Positions 37,945-46,602 of a stretch of 64,000 nt of DNA are shown in pieces (position 1 is the stretch's first letter; every line of letters begins with the position of its first letter). The notes beneath the pieces are model-generated. The model worked only from the letters and a program-made list of their open reading frames with translations. It did not search any database and had not been told where the DNA came from. Source of the DNA: Azospirillum sp. SYSU D00513 (GTDB lineage Bacteria; Pseudomonadota; Alphaproteobacteria; Azospirillales; Azospirillaceae); contig NZ_JAFIQV010000014.1 of NCBI RefSeq assembly GCF_017356015.1, forward strand, positions 62,001 through 126,000, in the 5' to 3' direction. The position numbers were made by a program, and so were the translations under genes.

Positions 37945-39114
37945 CTAGACCGTAATAACTTCGACTGGTCGGAAAAAATCTACTGGACCCAGTATGTGCC
38001 CGTCGCGAAGTAGGCTCAGGCTGCTTTCGGCAAACCGACTACCTTCTAAGGGTTCTAGCTGTGCCACCGCGTGAGGACCGGTACGCGTAGCCTCAGCTAG
38101 GATCTTGAATGTCCGTTTTTCAATTCCGAAGAAAGTTCCCGAGCCGATGTCAAGCCGGAAAGGGTCCGCTGGATGGAATATCACTTGGCCCTCTGGGGTC
38201 AGTTTGATTGGGGGAAGACCGGGGGAGTCAGGGAAATAGCCTCCTACGAACTGAAGCTTGTCTAAGGGTGGCAGTAGGCACTTCCATACGACTAGTTGAA
38301 ACTGGAGTTCTTCAGGGATTGTGAAACCCCGCAGCAGCGCCTGCGCCATTAACGGCTGGCGCAGGCGCTGTAGACTTGAGGCGTAGTGAATCGACTTCGT
38401 CGCAAACACCAAACCCAAGCTATCACTACCGAGTGGCCGTTCGCCTAAGGTCTCAGGGTCTTCTGCTAACAGAGTAGTAGAGATTTTTGCACTGTCAGTT
38501 TCCATTGCCCAGCGCATGGCTACAATGTAACCCTTCACCTTAGCAGGCTCACCCTGCGAATCGTTTACCGTCACCCGATTGAACTGGTCACGCCAAGCTT
38601 GGAATTCCTTCGTCTTGAAGCCCACTGCGTGTCGAGTGCCCTTCGCCTCAGCGAGGTAGATATTATTATCTCTTGACACGCAAAAATAATCGGGGGCATC
38701 ACCTTCCCCATTCTCCTTAGTATGCACGGAAACACCGCCGTAGTCGGTAAGGGCACCATGGTCGCGCACGGACTCAAGGTGTGCTATGTAATGGATGTCC
38801 AAGTGTTCACTTAGGAACCAGCGACAGAAGGCTTGGCCGAGTTCATTTGACTTATTGCCCTTGAACGTTTTCGCAATTCCGAGACCCTGCTTCGAGAAAC
38901 GAAAATCAGAACAAGGCAGTAGGTAGCGCACGTGTTCAAAATGCGCTGGATCTGGAATCGGCGGCCTAACACCCCAGCTATCTAAGTAGTACTGGTGATA
39001 TAGGTCTGCCAAGTTAACTGGTATTTTTGAAGCAGCGTCTCCCTTAACAGGATCTCTCAATGATTTTGGAATCCCAGGAAAAGCGTTCAAAGAAAGTTTG
39101 ACTGTCTTCAGCAC
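37945..39114 (-). CDS. Putative PD-(D/E)XK nuclease, lone AT-richer gene
   Basis: This 389-residue protein belongs to no family I recognise. Residues 141-158 show a PD-(D/E)XK-like core: D142 in APDYF, then E156 and K158 in YLAEAKG, on two predicted strands. E91 in a preceding helix (NELGQAFCRWFL) could be the fourth acidic ligand. The C-terminal half lacks recognisable motifs. Codon use is much less GC-rich than in its neighbours, pointing to recent transfer. There is no methyltransferase, helicase or partner gene beside it. A restriction or defence role is inference. Confidence 0.7.
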   Translation of the reverse strand: MLKTVKLSLNAFPGIPKSLRDPVKGDAASKIPVNLADLYHQYYLDSWGVRPPIPDPAHFEHVRYLLPCSDFRFSKQGLGIAKTFKGNKSNELGQAFCRWFLSEHLDIHYIAHLESVRDHGALTDYGGVSVHTKENGEGDAPDYFCVSRDNNIYLAEAKGTRHAVGFKTKEFQAWRDQFNRVTVNDSQGEPAKVKGYIVAMRWAMETDSAKISTTLLAEDPETLGERPLGSDSLGLVFATKSIHYASSLQRLRQPLMAQALLRGFTIPEELQFQLVVWKCLLPPLDKLQFVGGYFPDSPGLPPIKLTPEGQVIFHPADPFRLDIGSGTFFGIEKRTFKILAEATRTGPHAVAQLEPLEGSRFAESSLSLLRDGHILGPVDFFRPVEVITV

Positions 39115-39280
39115 GATTCCCTCGGTTCACATCATCAAGGCACCCTATCCTACAGGGTATACCACCAAATAGCTATTACTGATAGGGGCTTTGTGATGGG
39201 CTAAGGGAATGTTTCGGCAAAAACACACGTCGAAGTCGATTAGACGTCCTCTATTCTGGCCTTTTCAATGAGACGTTGAT

Positions 39281-39335
39281 GAGCAGAAAACAATATGCTC
39301 ATATCGAGCAGATAGGTTTTTGCTCTTTCTGAGCA
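39281..39335. promoter_or_regulatory. Tandem palindromic operator array upstream of nadA
   Basis: GAGCA occurs at 39281, 39306 and 39331, and TGCTC at 39296 and 39321. Each class recurs every 25 bp. Together they make two copies of the palindrome TGCTC-N5-GAGCA (39296-39310 and 39321-39335), with a further half site upstream. The array ends 18 bp before the nadA start, so a bound repressor would cover the promoter. The NadQ-like protein encoded upstream is the natural candidate. The rest of the 39115-39280 leader shows nothing assignable beyond a small hairpin near 39142-39158. Confidence 0.72.
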
Positions 39336-39353
39336 TTTTTTGGAGGGAAGGTG

Positions 39354-40364
39354 ATGGCCGAAGCCGCCGAACTTACTTACAGCCCGGAGGTCGCGCGCGC
39401 GACCCGCCCCATCTACGAGCGCATGAAGCGCGTGATGCCGGAGGTCGAGTGGCCGTTTCATGCGCCGTTGGTCCATGAGATCAACCGGCTGAAGCGCGAG
39501 CGGAACGCGGTGATCCTGGCGCACAATTACCAGACGCCGGAGATCTTCCACGGTGTGGCGGACATCGTCGGCGACAGCCTGGCGCTGGCCGCGCGGGCGA
39601 CGGAGACCGACGCGGACGTGATCGTCGTGGCGGGCGTCCATTTCATGGCGGAAACCGCCAAGCTGCTGAATCCATCCAAGACGGTGCTGATCCCCGACAC
39701 GGGCGCCGGCTGTTCGCTCGCCGAATCGATCACCTCGGCCGACATCCGCCTTCTGCGCGAACGCTATCCGGGCGTGCCGGTCGTGGCCTACGTCAACACC
39801 TCGGCCGCCGTGAAGGCGGAGGTGGACATCTGCTGCACGTCGGGCAACGCCGTGGAGGTGGTGGAATCGCTCGGCGTTCCGCGTGTCATCTTCCTGCCGG
39901 ACGAGTATCTGGCCAAGCACGTCGCCACACAGACGGATGTGGAGATCATCGCCTGGAAGGGCCATTGCGAGGTGCATGAGCGCTTCACGGGCGCCGAGAT
40001 TGAGGATTTCCGTGGCCGTTTCGACGGTCTCGTCGTCATAGCCCACCCGGAATGCCCCCCGGACGTGCTGGAAGCGGCGGATTTCGTCGGTTCGACCGCC
40101 CGCATGATCGATTTCGTGGCCGAAAAGCGCCCGCCGCGCGTCCTCATGGTCACGGAATGCTCGATGAGCGACAATGTCGCCGCCTCCTCTCCGGACACGG
40201 AGTTCGTGCGCCCCTGCAACCTGTGCCCGCACATGAAGCGCATCACGCTGGCGAACATCCTGGAGGCGCTCCGCACCCTGGAGCCGCGCGTCGAGATCGA
40301 TCCGGCTCTCGCGGAACCGGCGCGCCGGGCCGTCGGCCGCATGCTCGCCGTCAAGCCCCGGTAA
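39354..40364 (+). CDS. nadA: Quinolinate synthase A
   Basis: The protein has 336 residues from the ATG at 39354, 7 bp after GGAGG; a GTG one codon earlier is less well placed. NadA condenses iminoaspartate with dihydroxyacetone phosphate to quinolinate using an oxygen-sensitive [4Fe-4S] cluster. Visible motifs include [42 protein letters not shown] and ECSMSDN, plus a [10 protein letters not shown] segment with cluster cysteines near the end. It is the first gene of nadA-nadB-nadC, with 22 bp to nadB. Confidence 0.96.
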   Translation: MAEAAELTYSPEVARATRPIYERMKRVMPEVEWPFHAPLVHEINRLKRERNAVILAHNYQTPEIFHGVADIVGDSLALAARATETDADVIVVAGVHFMAETAKLLNPSKTVLIPDTGAGCSLAESITSADIRLLRERYPGVPVVAYVNTSAAVKAEVDICCTSGNAVEVVESLGVPRVIFLPDEYLAKHVATQTDVEIIAWKGHCEVHERFTGAEIEDFRGRFDGLVVIAHPECPPDVLEAADFVGSTARMIDFVAEKRPPRVLMVTECSMSDNVAASSPDTEFVRPCNLCPHMKRITLANILEALRTLEPRVEIDPALAEPARRAVGRMLAVKPR

Positions 40365-40386
40365 CTCCGGCCAAAGGGAGGGGATC

Positions 40387-42051
40387 ATGAGCGCCACCAG
40401 CGGCTATGCGGTGCGCGAGGCGGGGGTCGTCGTGATCGGGTCCGGGCTGGCCGGACTCGTGACCGCGCTGAACCTCGCGCGGAACGCGGGGAGGGCCGGG
40501 CCGGTCGTCCTGCTGACGAAGACGGAAGAGCTGCCCGGTGGGTCGAGCCTCCACGCCCAGGGCGGCATTGCCGCCGCCATCGGGCCGGGCGACGATGCGG
40601 CGCTCCACGCCGCCGACACGGTCGCGGCGGGTGCCGGGTTCGTGGACCCGGCCATAGCGGGCCTGCTGACCCGCGAGGGCGCCAGGTGGGTCCGGGAGCT
40701 GATCGGAGAGGGCATGCCCTTCGACCGGGACACGCACGGCGCGGTCTGCCTCGGTCGGGAGGCGGCGCACGGGATGGCGCGGATCGTCCATGCCGGCGGC
40801 GACGCCACCGGCCGCACGCTGGTGACCGCGCTCGCGCGGCGGCTGCGCGAATCCGGCGCCGTCCGCGTCGAGACGAACGCCTTCGCCACCGACCTCGTGC
40901 TCGGCGGGGGGCGCGTGCGGGGAGTGATGGCCCACCATCCCGAGGGCTGGGTCCTGCACCGGACCTCCCGCGTGGTTCTGGCGACCGGCGGCATCGGCGC
41001 CGCCTTCGCCCGCACGACGAACCCCGCGGAAGCGACGGGGGACGGTCTGGCACTCGCTGCGCGTGCCGGGGCGCATCTCGCCGACCTGGAGTTCGTCCAG
41101 TTTCACCCCACAGCACTCGCCGTCGATCGCGACCCGGCACCGCTCCTGACCGAGGCGCTGCGCGGTGCTGGCGCCACCCTCCTGGATGGGCGAGGGCGGC
41201 GCTTCATGGCGGCGGAACACCCGCTGGCCGAGCTGGCGCCCCGCGACATCGTGGCGCGGGCAATCGGGCGGCGGGTCGCGGCGGGCGAGGCGGTCTTCCT
41301 CGACCTGCGTCCGGCTCTCGCGGCCAAGCCCGGCGGCTTCCCGACCGTCCTGGCGCTCTGCGCCGCGCATGGCCTGCGACCCTTTGAGGAGCCCGTGCCG
41401 GTCGCGCCGGCGGCGCACTACCATATGGGTGGCGTGGTGACCGACGCCGCTGGGCGGACCAGCGTCGAGGGGCTCTGGGCCTGCGGGGAGGTCGCCTGCA
41501 CGGGCGTGCACGGCGCCAACCGCCTCGCCAGCAATTCGCTGCTGGAGGCGCTGGTCTTTGGCGCGCGGGTCGCCGAGGACTTGGCGAAGGCGCCTGCGGT
41601 TGCGGCGGCGCCCTTCGCCTTACCGGAACCGCCGCGCGTCGCCGGCCGGTCGGCCATGCCGCTGGTCGATGCCATGGCGGCGGAAGCCCGCCGCGTCCTG
41701 TACGAGGGGGCAGGGCTGGTGCGCAGCGGCGCGGGGCTCCGGGCCGCGCGTGCCCGGCTCGACCGGATCGGCGTCATGCTGGAGGGGTTGGGAACCGCGC
41801 CGGCGGTTTCCCATCACGACGTGCGCCGCTGGGGCGAGGCGCGCAACCGGGCCCTGGTTGGGCGCCTGCTGCTCCACGCCGCCCTGGGGCGCGAGGAGAG
41901 CCGTGGCGCCCATTTCCGCAGCGATTGGCCGGCGGAGAACCCCGCCGCCCGACGTCACACCATCACATTGAACGACCTGTCCGCACCCGTCACGGCCCTG
42001 GCCGTGGCTGGGGATCCGGCTTCCGGAGACGCAGCATGCTCCATCCTCTGA
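40387..42051 (+). CDS. nadB: L-aspartate oxidase
   Basis: This 554-residue flavoenzyme oxidises L-aspartate to iminoaspartate for NadA. It shows an N-terminal FAD dinucleotide motif [16 protein letters not shown], the [18 protein letters not shown] substrate loop, [18 protein letters not shown] and [17 protein letters not shown], all as in NadB. The C-terminal helical domain has [11 protein letters not shown]. It starts 22 bp after nadA, and its last 16 bases overlap nadC. Confidence 0.95.
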   Translation: MSATSGYAVREAGVVVIGSGLAGLVTALNLARNAGRAGPVVLLTKTEELPGGSSLHAQGGIAAAIGPGDDAALHAADTVAAGAGFVDPAIAGLLTREGARWVRELIGEGMPFDRDTHGAVCLGREAAHGMARIVHAGGDATGRTLVTALARRLRESGAVRVETNAFATDLVLGGGRVRGVMAHHPEGWVLHRTSRVVLATGGIGAAFARTTNPAEATGDGLALAARAGAHLADLEFVQFHPTALAVDRDPAPLLTEALRGAGATLLDGRGRRFMAAEHPLAELAPRDIVARAIGRRVAAGEAVFLDLRPALAAKPGGFPTVLALCAAHGLRPFEEPVPVAPAAHYHMGGVVTDAAGRTSVEGLWACGEVACTGVHGANRLASNSLLEALVFGARVAEDLAKAPAVAAAPFALPEPPRVAGRSAMPLVDAMAAEARRVLYEGAGLVRSGAGLRAARARLDRIGVMLEGLGTAPAVSHHDVRRWGEARNRALVGRLLLHAALGREESRGAHFRSDWPAENPAARRHTITLNDLSAPVTALAVAGDPASGDAACSIL

Positions 42052-42869
42052 CCATCGAGCCGCTCGTCCGGGCGGCGCTCCTCGAAGACCTCGGCCGGGC
42101 GGGCGACGTGACGACCGACTCCATCGTGCCTGCGGACCTGCGGACGGCGGCGCGGATCGCCGCCCGGAAGGAGGGCAGGGTGGCCGGGCTGGAGGCGGCG
42201 CTGATCGCCTTCCGCCTGCTCGATCCTTCGATGGAGATTGAGGTTACCCAACCGGACGGCACCGACGTGCCGGCGGGTGGGACCATCGCGACCCTGTCCG
42301 GCCGGGCGCGGGCGCTGCTGACGGCCGAGCGGACGGGCCTCAACCTCATGGGACGGCTGTCCGGCATCGCCACGGCGACGCGCGCGCTGGTCCGCGAAGT
42401 GGAGGGCACGCAGGCGCGCATCGTCTGCACGCGCAAGACCACGCCCGGCCTGCGGCTGCTCGAAAAACACGCCGTCCGGCTGGGCGGCGGCCACAACCAC
42501 CGCTTCGGGCTGGATGACGCGGTGCTGATCAAGGACAACCACATCGCCGTCGCCGGTGGCGTGCGTGCCGCGGTCGAGCGGGTGCGGGCCAACATCGGCC
42601 ACATGGTGAAAGTGGAGGTCGAGGTCGATACGCTGGAGCAGCTGGAGGAACTGCTTCCGCTGGGCACCGACGTGGTGCTTCTGGATAACATGGACCCGGC
42701 GACGCTGCGCCGCGCCGTCGCCATGGTGGACGGGCGCATGCTGACGGAAGCATCGGGCAATGTCACGCTGGCGACGGTCCGCGCCATCGCGGAGAGCGGC
42801 GTGGACATGATCTCCGTGGGCTGGCTGACGCACAGCGCCCCGAATCTCGACTTGGGGCTCGACATATGA
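42036..42869 (+). CDS. nadC: Quinolinate phosphoribosyltransferase
   Basis: The protein has 277 residues from the ATG at 42036, inside the end of nadB. NadC joins quinolinate and PRPP to give nicotinate mononucleotide and CO2. The motifs [68 protein letters not shown] and [25 protein letters not shown] span the whole QPRTase fold. It completes the de novo NAD route from aspartate. Confidence 0.96.
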   Translation: MLHPLTIEPLVRAALLEDLGRAGDVTTDSIVPADLRTAARIAARKEGRVAGLEAALIAFRLLDPSMEIEVTQPDGTDVPAGGTIATLSGRARALLTAERTGLNLMGRLSGIATATRALVREVEGTQARIVCTRKTTPGLRLLEKHAVRLGGGHNHRFGLDDAVLIKDNHIAVAGGVRAAVERVRANIGHMVKVEVEVDTLEQLEELLPLGTDVVLLDNMDPATLRRAVAMVDGRMLTEASGNVTLATVRAIAESGVDMISVGWLTHSAPNLDLGLDI

Positions 42870-42910
42870 GCGTGGAAACAGGGCCGGAAAACCCCTATTT
42901 CCGCCTTTTC

Positions 42911-42927
42911 TGCCTATTCTCGGTGCA
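42911..42927. promoter_or_regulatory. NtrC-type enhancer site 1
   Basis: The 17-mer TGCCTATTCTCGGTGCA has the TGC-N11-GCA spacing of NtrC boxes and a good right half (GGTGCA). It lies about 165-180 bp upstream of the predicted sigma-54 start site, a usual enhancer distance. Confidence 0.55.
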
Positions 42928-42960
42928 GTTACCTTCGCAGCCCAAATAATTGGCATCCTT

Positions 42961-42977
42961 TGCTTCGCATTGGGGCA
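42961..42977. promoter_or_regulatory. NtrC-type enhancer site 2
   Basis: TGCTTCGCATTGGGGCA again has TGC-N11-GCA spacing, with its centre 50 bp from site 1, so the two are on nearly the same face of the helix. It is about 115-130 bp upstream of the predicted start. Each site alone is weak; the pair is more convincing. Confidence 0.45.
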
Positions 42978-43063
42978 GGCGGCAAGGGGAAGGAAGAGAA
43001 GGGCAAGGAGTGACGGTGACCACGTCCCTTACCAGACAAGGTTATTCTTAACTCCGCTCCAGT

Positions 43064-43079
43064 TGGCACGGTAACTGCA
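43064..43079 (+). promoter_or_regulatory. Sigma-54 (RpoN) promoter of the nitrate-type transporter operon
   Basis: TGGCACGGTAACTGCA matches the -24/-12 consensus TGGCACG-N4-TTGC-W except for one base, with GG and GC twelve bases apart. Transcription would start near 43090, leaving a leader of about 320 nt before the binding-protein gene. Confidence 0.8.
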
Positions 43080-43089
43080 AATAGCTTTT

Positions 43090-43409
43090 CGTTCGCATCG
43101 GCAATGGCGTCGATGCGGCGGTCGAGCGGAGCGCTGACGACGGCGCACCGCGCGAGACAGCCGCCGGGTCAAGATGGGCCGGCCTCGGATAATGGCGTCC
43201 GAACGCAGGTGGGAGTTCCGCCTGACGTTTGGCCGCCTTTTTTTGTGCTTTTTTTCCGGGAGCACCTCATGCCGAGCCCCACGCGCCATCACGACGGCCC
43301 CGCCCCAGACCCGGGCCACGACCAGGGCCGACCAGCTTCGAACCCACGCCTCACCACCGCCTCGATCCAGGCCGCCTCACTGAAGGGCCTCACTGAAGGA
43401 ATGTGCGAG
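43090..43409 (+). other. Long leader of the nitrate-type operon with competing stems
   Basis: AGGTGG (43207-43212) can pair with CCGCCT at 43218-43223, or with the second CCGCCT at 43233-43238, which runs into a seven-T tract (43238-43244). The two pairings exclude each other, as in attenuators. Nitrate operons of proteobacteria are often controlled in the leader by NasR- or NasT-type antitermination. Hexaloop hairpins of the ANTAR type were not firmly identified, so this is a tentative call. No gene is seen in 42870-43409. Confidence 0.35.
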
Positions 43410-44738
43410 ATGACTGAGAAGACGATCTCTCCGAGCGCCACGAACACCGGCCTCTCCCGCCGCCGTCTGCTGACCGGCACGGCGGGTGCGCTGGGAACGG
43501 CGGCGCTCCTCTCGGCCGCGCGCAGCGCCTTCCCCGGCGGGGCCTGGGCGGCGCCGCTCGCCACGCCGGAGACGACGAAGGCGGTTTTCGGCTTCATCGC
43601 GCTCACCGACTCCGCCCCGCTGATCATCGCCAAGGAAAAAGGCCTGTTCGCCAAACACGGCATGCCCGACGTGGAAGTGCAGAAGCAGGCGAGCTGGGGC
43701 ACCACCCGCGACAACATCGAACTTGGCTCGGCCAATGGCGGCATCGACGGCGCGCACATCCTGACGCCGATGCCCTACCTGATCAGCACGGGCAAGGTGA
43801 CGAAGAACAACCAGAAGCTTCCCATGGTCATTCTGGCCCGCCTCAACACCAACGGCCAGTGCATCTCCGTTTCCAACCGGTACAAGGAACTGGGGCTGAC
43901 CACCGACGCCAAGGGGCTGAAGGCGGAGTTCGCCAAGCTCAAGGCGGCGGGCAAGGAAGTGAAGTGCGCCATGACCTTCCCCGGCGGCACCCACGACATG
44001 TGGCTGCGCTACTGGCTCTCGGCCAACGGCGTCGATCCGGACAAGGACGTCTCGACCATCGTCGTGCCGCCGCCGCAGATGGTGGCCAACATGAAGGTGG
44101 ACACGATGGAGGCCTTCTGCGTGGGCGAGCCCTGGAACGCCCAGCTCGTCCACCAGAAGATCGGCTACACGGCGCTGACCACCGGCGAGCTGTGGAAGGA
44201 CCATCCCGAGAAGGCGCTGGGCATGCGCGCCGACTGGGTCGAGAAGAACCCGAACGCCACCAAGGCCATCCTGATGGCCGTCCAGGAAGCGGCGATGTGG
44301 TGCGACAAGGCCGAGAACAAGGCCGAGATGTGCAAGATCCTGGCGAAGCGCGAGTGGTTCAAGGTCCCGGTGGAGGACATCCTCGGCCGCTCCCAGGGCA
44401 CCATCGACTACGGCAACGGCCGGGTGGTCGAGAACAGCCCGCACATCATGAAGTTCTGGAAGGACTTCGCCTCCTACCCCTTCAAGAGCCACGACCTGTG
44501 GTTCCTGACCGAGAACATCCGCTGGGGCTACCAGCCCGCCGACCTCGACGCGAAGAAGCTGATCGACGAGGTCAACCGCGAGGATCTGTGGCGCGACGCG
44601 GCCAAGGCGCTGGGCGTCGCCGCCGCCGATATGCCGGAAGGCACCTCGCGCGGGAAGGAGACCTTCTTCGACGGCAAGGTCTTCGACCCGGCCGATCCGG
44701 CGTCCTACCTCAAGTCGCTCGCCATCACGCGCGTCTGA
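43410..44738 (+). CDS. nrtA: Nitrate/nitrite-type ABC transporter substrate-binding protein
   Basis: The protein has 442 residues from the ATG at 43410, 10 bp after GAAGGA; an ATG three codons earlier sits too close to that site. A twin-arginine signal, LSRRRLLTGTAGALG (about 15-29), precedes a CmpA/NrtA-family fold with ASWGTTRDNIELG, TFPGGTHDMWLRYWL and FCVGEPWNAQLV. It captures the ligand in the periplasm. Nitrate or nitrite is most likely given the sigma-54/NtrC signals, but cyanate or bicarbonate-type ligands occur in this family. The permease follows 19 bp later. Confidence 0.85.
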   Translation: MTEKTISPSATNTGLSRRRLLTGTAGALGTAALLSAARSAFPGGAWAAPLATPETTKAVFGFIALTDSAPLIIAKEKGLFAKHGMPDVEVQKQASWGTTRDNIELGSANGGIDGAHILTPMPYLISTGKVTKNNQKLPMVILARLNTNGQCISVSNRYKELGLTTDAKGLKAEFAKLKAAGKEVKCAMTFPGGTHDMWLRYWLSANGVDPDKDVSTIVVPPPQMVANMKVDTMEAFCVGEPWNAQLVHQKIGYTALTTGELWKDHPEKALGMRADWVEKNPNATKAILMAVQEAAMWCDKAENKAEMCKILAKREWFKVPVEDILGRSQGTIDYGNGRVVENSPHIMKFWKDFASYPFKSHDLWFLTENIRWGYQPADLDAKKLIDEVNREDLWRDAAKALGVAAADMPEGTSRGKETFFDGKVFDPADPASYLKSLAITRV

Positions 44739-44757
44739 TCACGGGAGTTCAGGAACC

Positions 44758-45642
44758 ATGACGATCTATTCCAACTCCGAGGCGCGCGCCGAGGCAGCCC
44801 CGTCCTTCTCCGCCCGGCTGGGAACGGCCATGGCCGGCTTCATCGGCACCTTGCCCGACCGGTTGCGCGGCCTCGCCTCCACCGTGGTGCCGCCGATGGT
44901 GGCGCTCGCCATCCTGATCGCGCTGTGGGAGGCGCTCTGCTCACTGCCCGGCGCCCTGCTGCCGCCGCCCTCCCAGGTGGTCACCGACACCTGGGAGCTG
45001 ATCGTCGATCCGTTCTTCGACAACGGCGGCATCGACAAGGGGCTGTTCTGGCATCTCGCCGCGAGCCTGCAGCGCGTCGCCATCGGCTTTGCCCTGTCTT
45101 CGGTCGTCGGCGTCCTGCTGGGCGTGCTGATCGGTCAGTCGAGCCTCGCCCATCGCGGGCTGGACCCGATCTTCCAGGTGCTGCGCACGGTTCCGCCGCT
45201 CGCCTGGCTGCCGATCTCGCTGGCCGCCTTCCGGCAGGCCGATCCCTCGGCCATCTTCGTGATCTTCATCACCTCGGTCTGGCCGATCATCCTGAACACC
45301 GCCGTCGGCATCCGGCAGATCCCCGAGGATTACCGGAACGTCGCCCGCGTCATCCGCCTGTCGGGTCCGGAGTATTTCTTCAAGATCATGCTGCCGGCGA
45401 CCGTGCCCTACATGTTCACGGGCCTGCGCATCGGCATCGGCCTGTCCTGGCTGGCGATCATCGCGGCGGAGATGCTGATCGGCGGCGTCGGCATCGGCTT
45501 CTTCATCTGGGACGCCTGGAACAGCTCGCTGATGAGCGAGATCATCCTGGCGCTGGTCTATGTGGGCATCGTCGGCTTCCTGCTCGACCGGATGATCGGC
45601 GCCCTGGGGGCGCGCGTGTCCGGCCGCAGTACCCGGTCTTGA
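44758..45642 (+). CDS. nrtB: Nitrate-type ABC transporter permease
   Basis: This 294-residue inner-membrane protein of the NrtB/SsuC/TauC group has six predicted membrane segments. It shows VLRTVPPLAWLPISLAAFRQADPS and the EAA-like loop YRNVARVIRLSGPEYFFKIMLPATVPYMFTGLRIG. The short N-terminal cytoplasmic extension is polar. It lies 46 bp before the ATPase gene. Confidence 0.88.
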   Translation: MTIYSNSEARAEAAPSFSARLGTAMAGFIGTLPDRLRGLASTVVPPMVALAILIALWEALCSLPGALLPPPSQVVTDTWELIVDPFFDNGGIDKGLFWHLAASLQRVAIGFALSSVVGVLLGVLIGQSSLAHRGLDPIFQVLRTVPPLAWLPISLAAFRQADPSAIFVIFITSVWPIILNTAVGIRQIPEDYRNVARVIRLSGPEYFFKIMLPATVPYMFTGLRIGIGLSWLAIIAAEMLIGGVGIGFFIWDAWNSSLMSEIILALVYVGIVGFLLDRMIGALGARVSGRSTRS

Positions 45643-45688
45643 TCTTCATCCCGCCAAGATCCCGTCCCCGGAAGACAAGGATACCGAC

Positions 45689-46483
45689 ATGAGCGCCTAT
45701 CTCAGCCTCGAAGGCATCGGCATGGAGTTCAAGCGGGGCAAGATGACCTCCGTCGTGCTCCAGGACGTGAACCTGCGGATCGACCGCGGCGAGTTCATCT
45801 CCATCATCGGCCATTCCGGCTGCGGCAAGTCCACGGTGCTGAACATCGTGGCGGGCCTGCTGACCTCCACGGCCGGCGGCGTGCTGCTGGAGAACCGGGA
45901 GGTGAACGAACCCGGCCCCGACCGCGCGGTGGTCTTCCAGAACCATTCGCTGCTGCCCTGGCTCACCGTCTACGACAACGTGAAGCTGGCGGTGGACAAG
46001 GTGTTCGGCCGGACCAAGTCGGCCGCCGAGCGCCATGAATGGACGCTGCACAACCTGTCGCTCGTCCACATGGACCATGCCGTGAAGAAGTATCCGGAGG
46101 AAATCTCCGGCGGCATGAAGCAGCGCGTCGGCATCGCCCGCGCCCTGGCGATGCAGCCCAAGGTCCTGCTGATGGACGAGCCGTTCGGAGCGCTCGACGC
46201 GCTGACCCGCGCCCATCTCCAGGACAGCCTGATGGAGATCCAGTCAAAGCTCGGCAACACGGTTATCATGATCACCCACGACGTGGACGAGGCGGTGCTT
46301 CTGTCCGACCGGATCGTGATGATGACGAACGGCCCGGCCGCGACCATCGGCGAGGTGCTGGAGATCCCGCTGGCGCGGCCGCGCCACCGGCTGTCGCTGG
46401 CCGAGGACCCGACCTACATCCACTGTCGCGGCGAGGTGCTCCGCTTCCTGTACGAGCGCCACCGCCATAAGGACGCCGCCTGA
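45689..46483 (+). CDS. nrtD: Nitrate-type ABC transporter ATPase
   Basis: This 264-residue single-domain ATPase has Walker A GHSGCGKST, Q-loop VFQNHSLLPWLTV, signature ISGGMKQRVGIARAL, Walker B VLLMDEPFGALD and switch His in ITHDVDEAVLLSDR. It matches the NrtD/SsuB/TauB type and lacks the fused binding domain of cyanobacterial NrtC. It energises the NrtAB importer. No nitrate or nitrite reductase gene is present in the window. Confidence 0.9.
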   Translation: MSAYLSLEGIGMEFKRGKMTSVVLQDVNLRIDRGEFISIIGHSGCGKSTVLNIVAGLLTSTAGGVLLENREVNEPGPDRAVVFQNHSLLPWLTVYDNVKLAVDKVFGRTKSAAERHEWTLHNLSLVHMDHAVKKYPEEISGGMKQRVGIARALAMQPKVLLMDEPFGALDALTRAHLQDSLMEIQSKLGNTVIMITHDVDEAVLLSDRIVMMTNGPAATIGEVLEIPLARPRHRLSLAEDPTYIHCRGEVLRFLYERHRHKDAA

Positions 46484-46602
46484 GTCGCGGCCCGGAACGG
46501 CACGCTCCGGCCCCCTGCGGATCCCCCGCCGGGGACCGGCGACGTTTAAGGATGAATGAAGAAGCACCTCCCGCTATAGTCATACGGTCGACAGGAGGCT
46601 GT

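Noticed and set aside
37945-39114. A type II restriction-modification system.
   Set aside because: Only a nuclease-like gene is present; no DNA methyltransferase or specificity gene lies within several kilobases.
42950-42966. TTGGCATCCTTTGCTT as a second sigma-54 promoter.
   Set aside because: GG and GC are only ten bases apart instead of twelve. The element at 43064-43079 has correct spacing and closer sequence.
43029-43319. A 96-codon minus-strand frame upstream of the nitrate-type genes.
   Set aside because: It spans the sigma-54 promoter and leader, has no ribosome site and encodes an Arg-rich low-complexity product.
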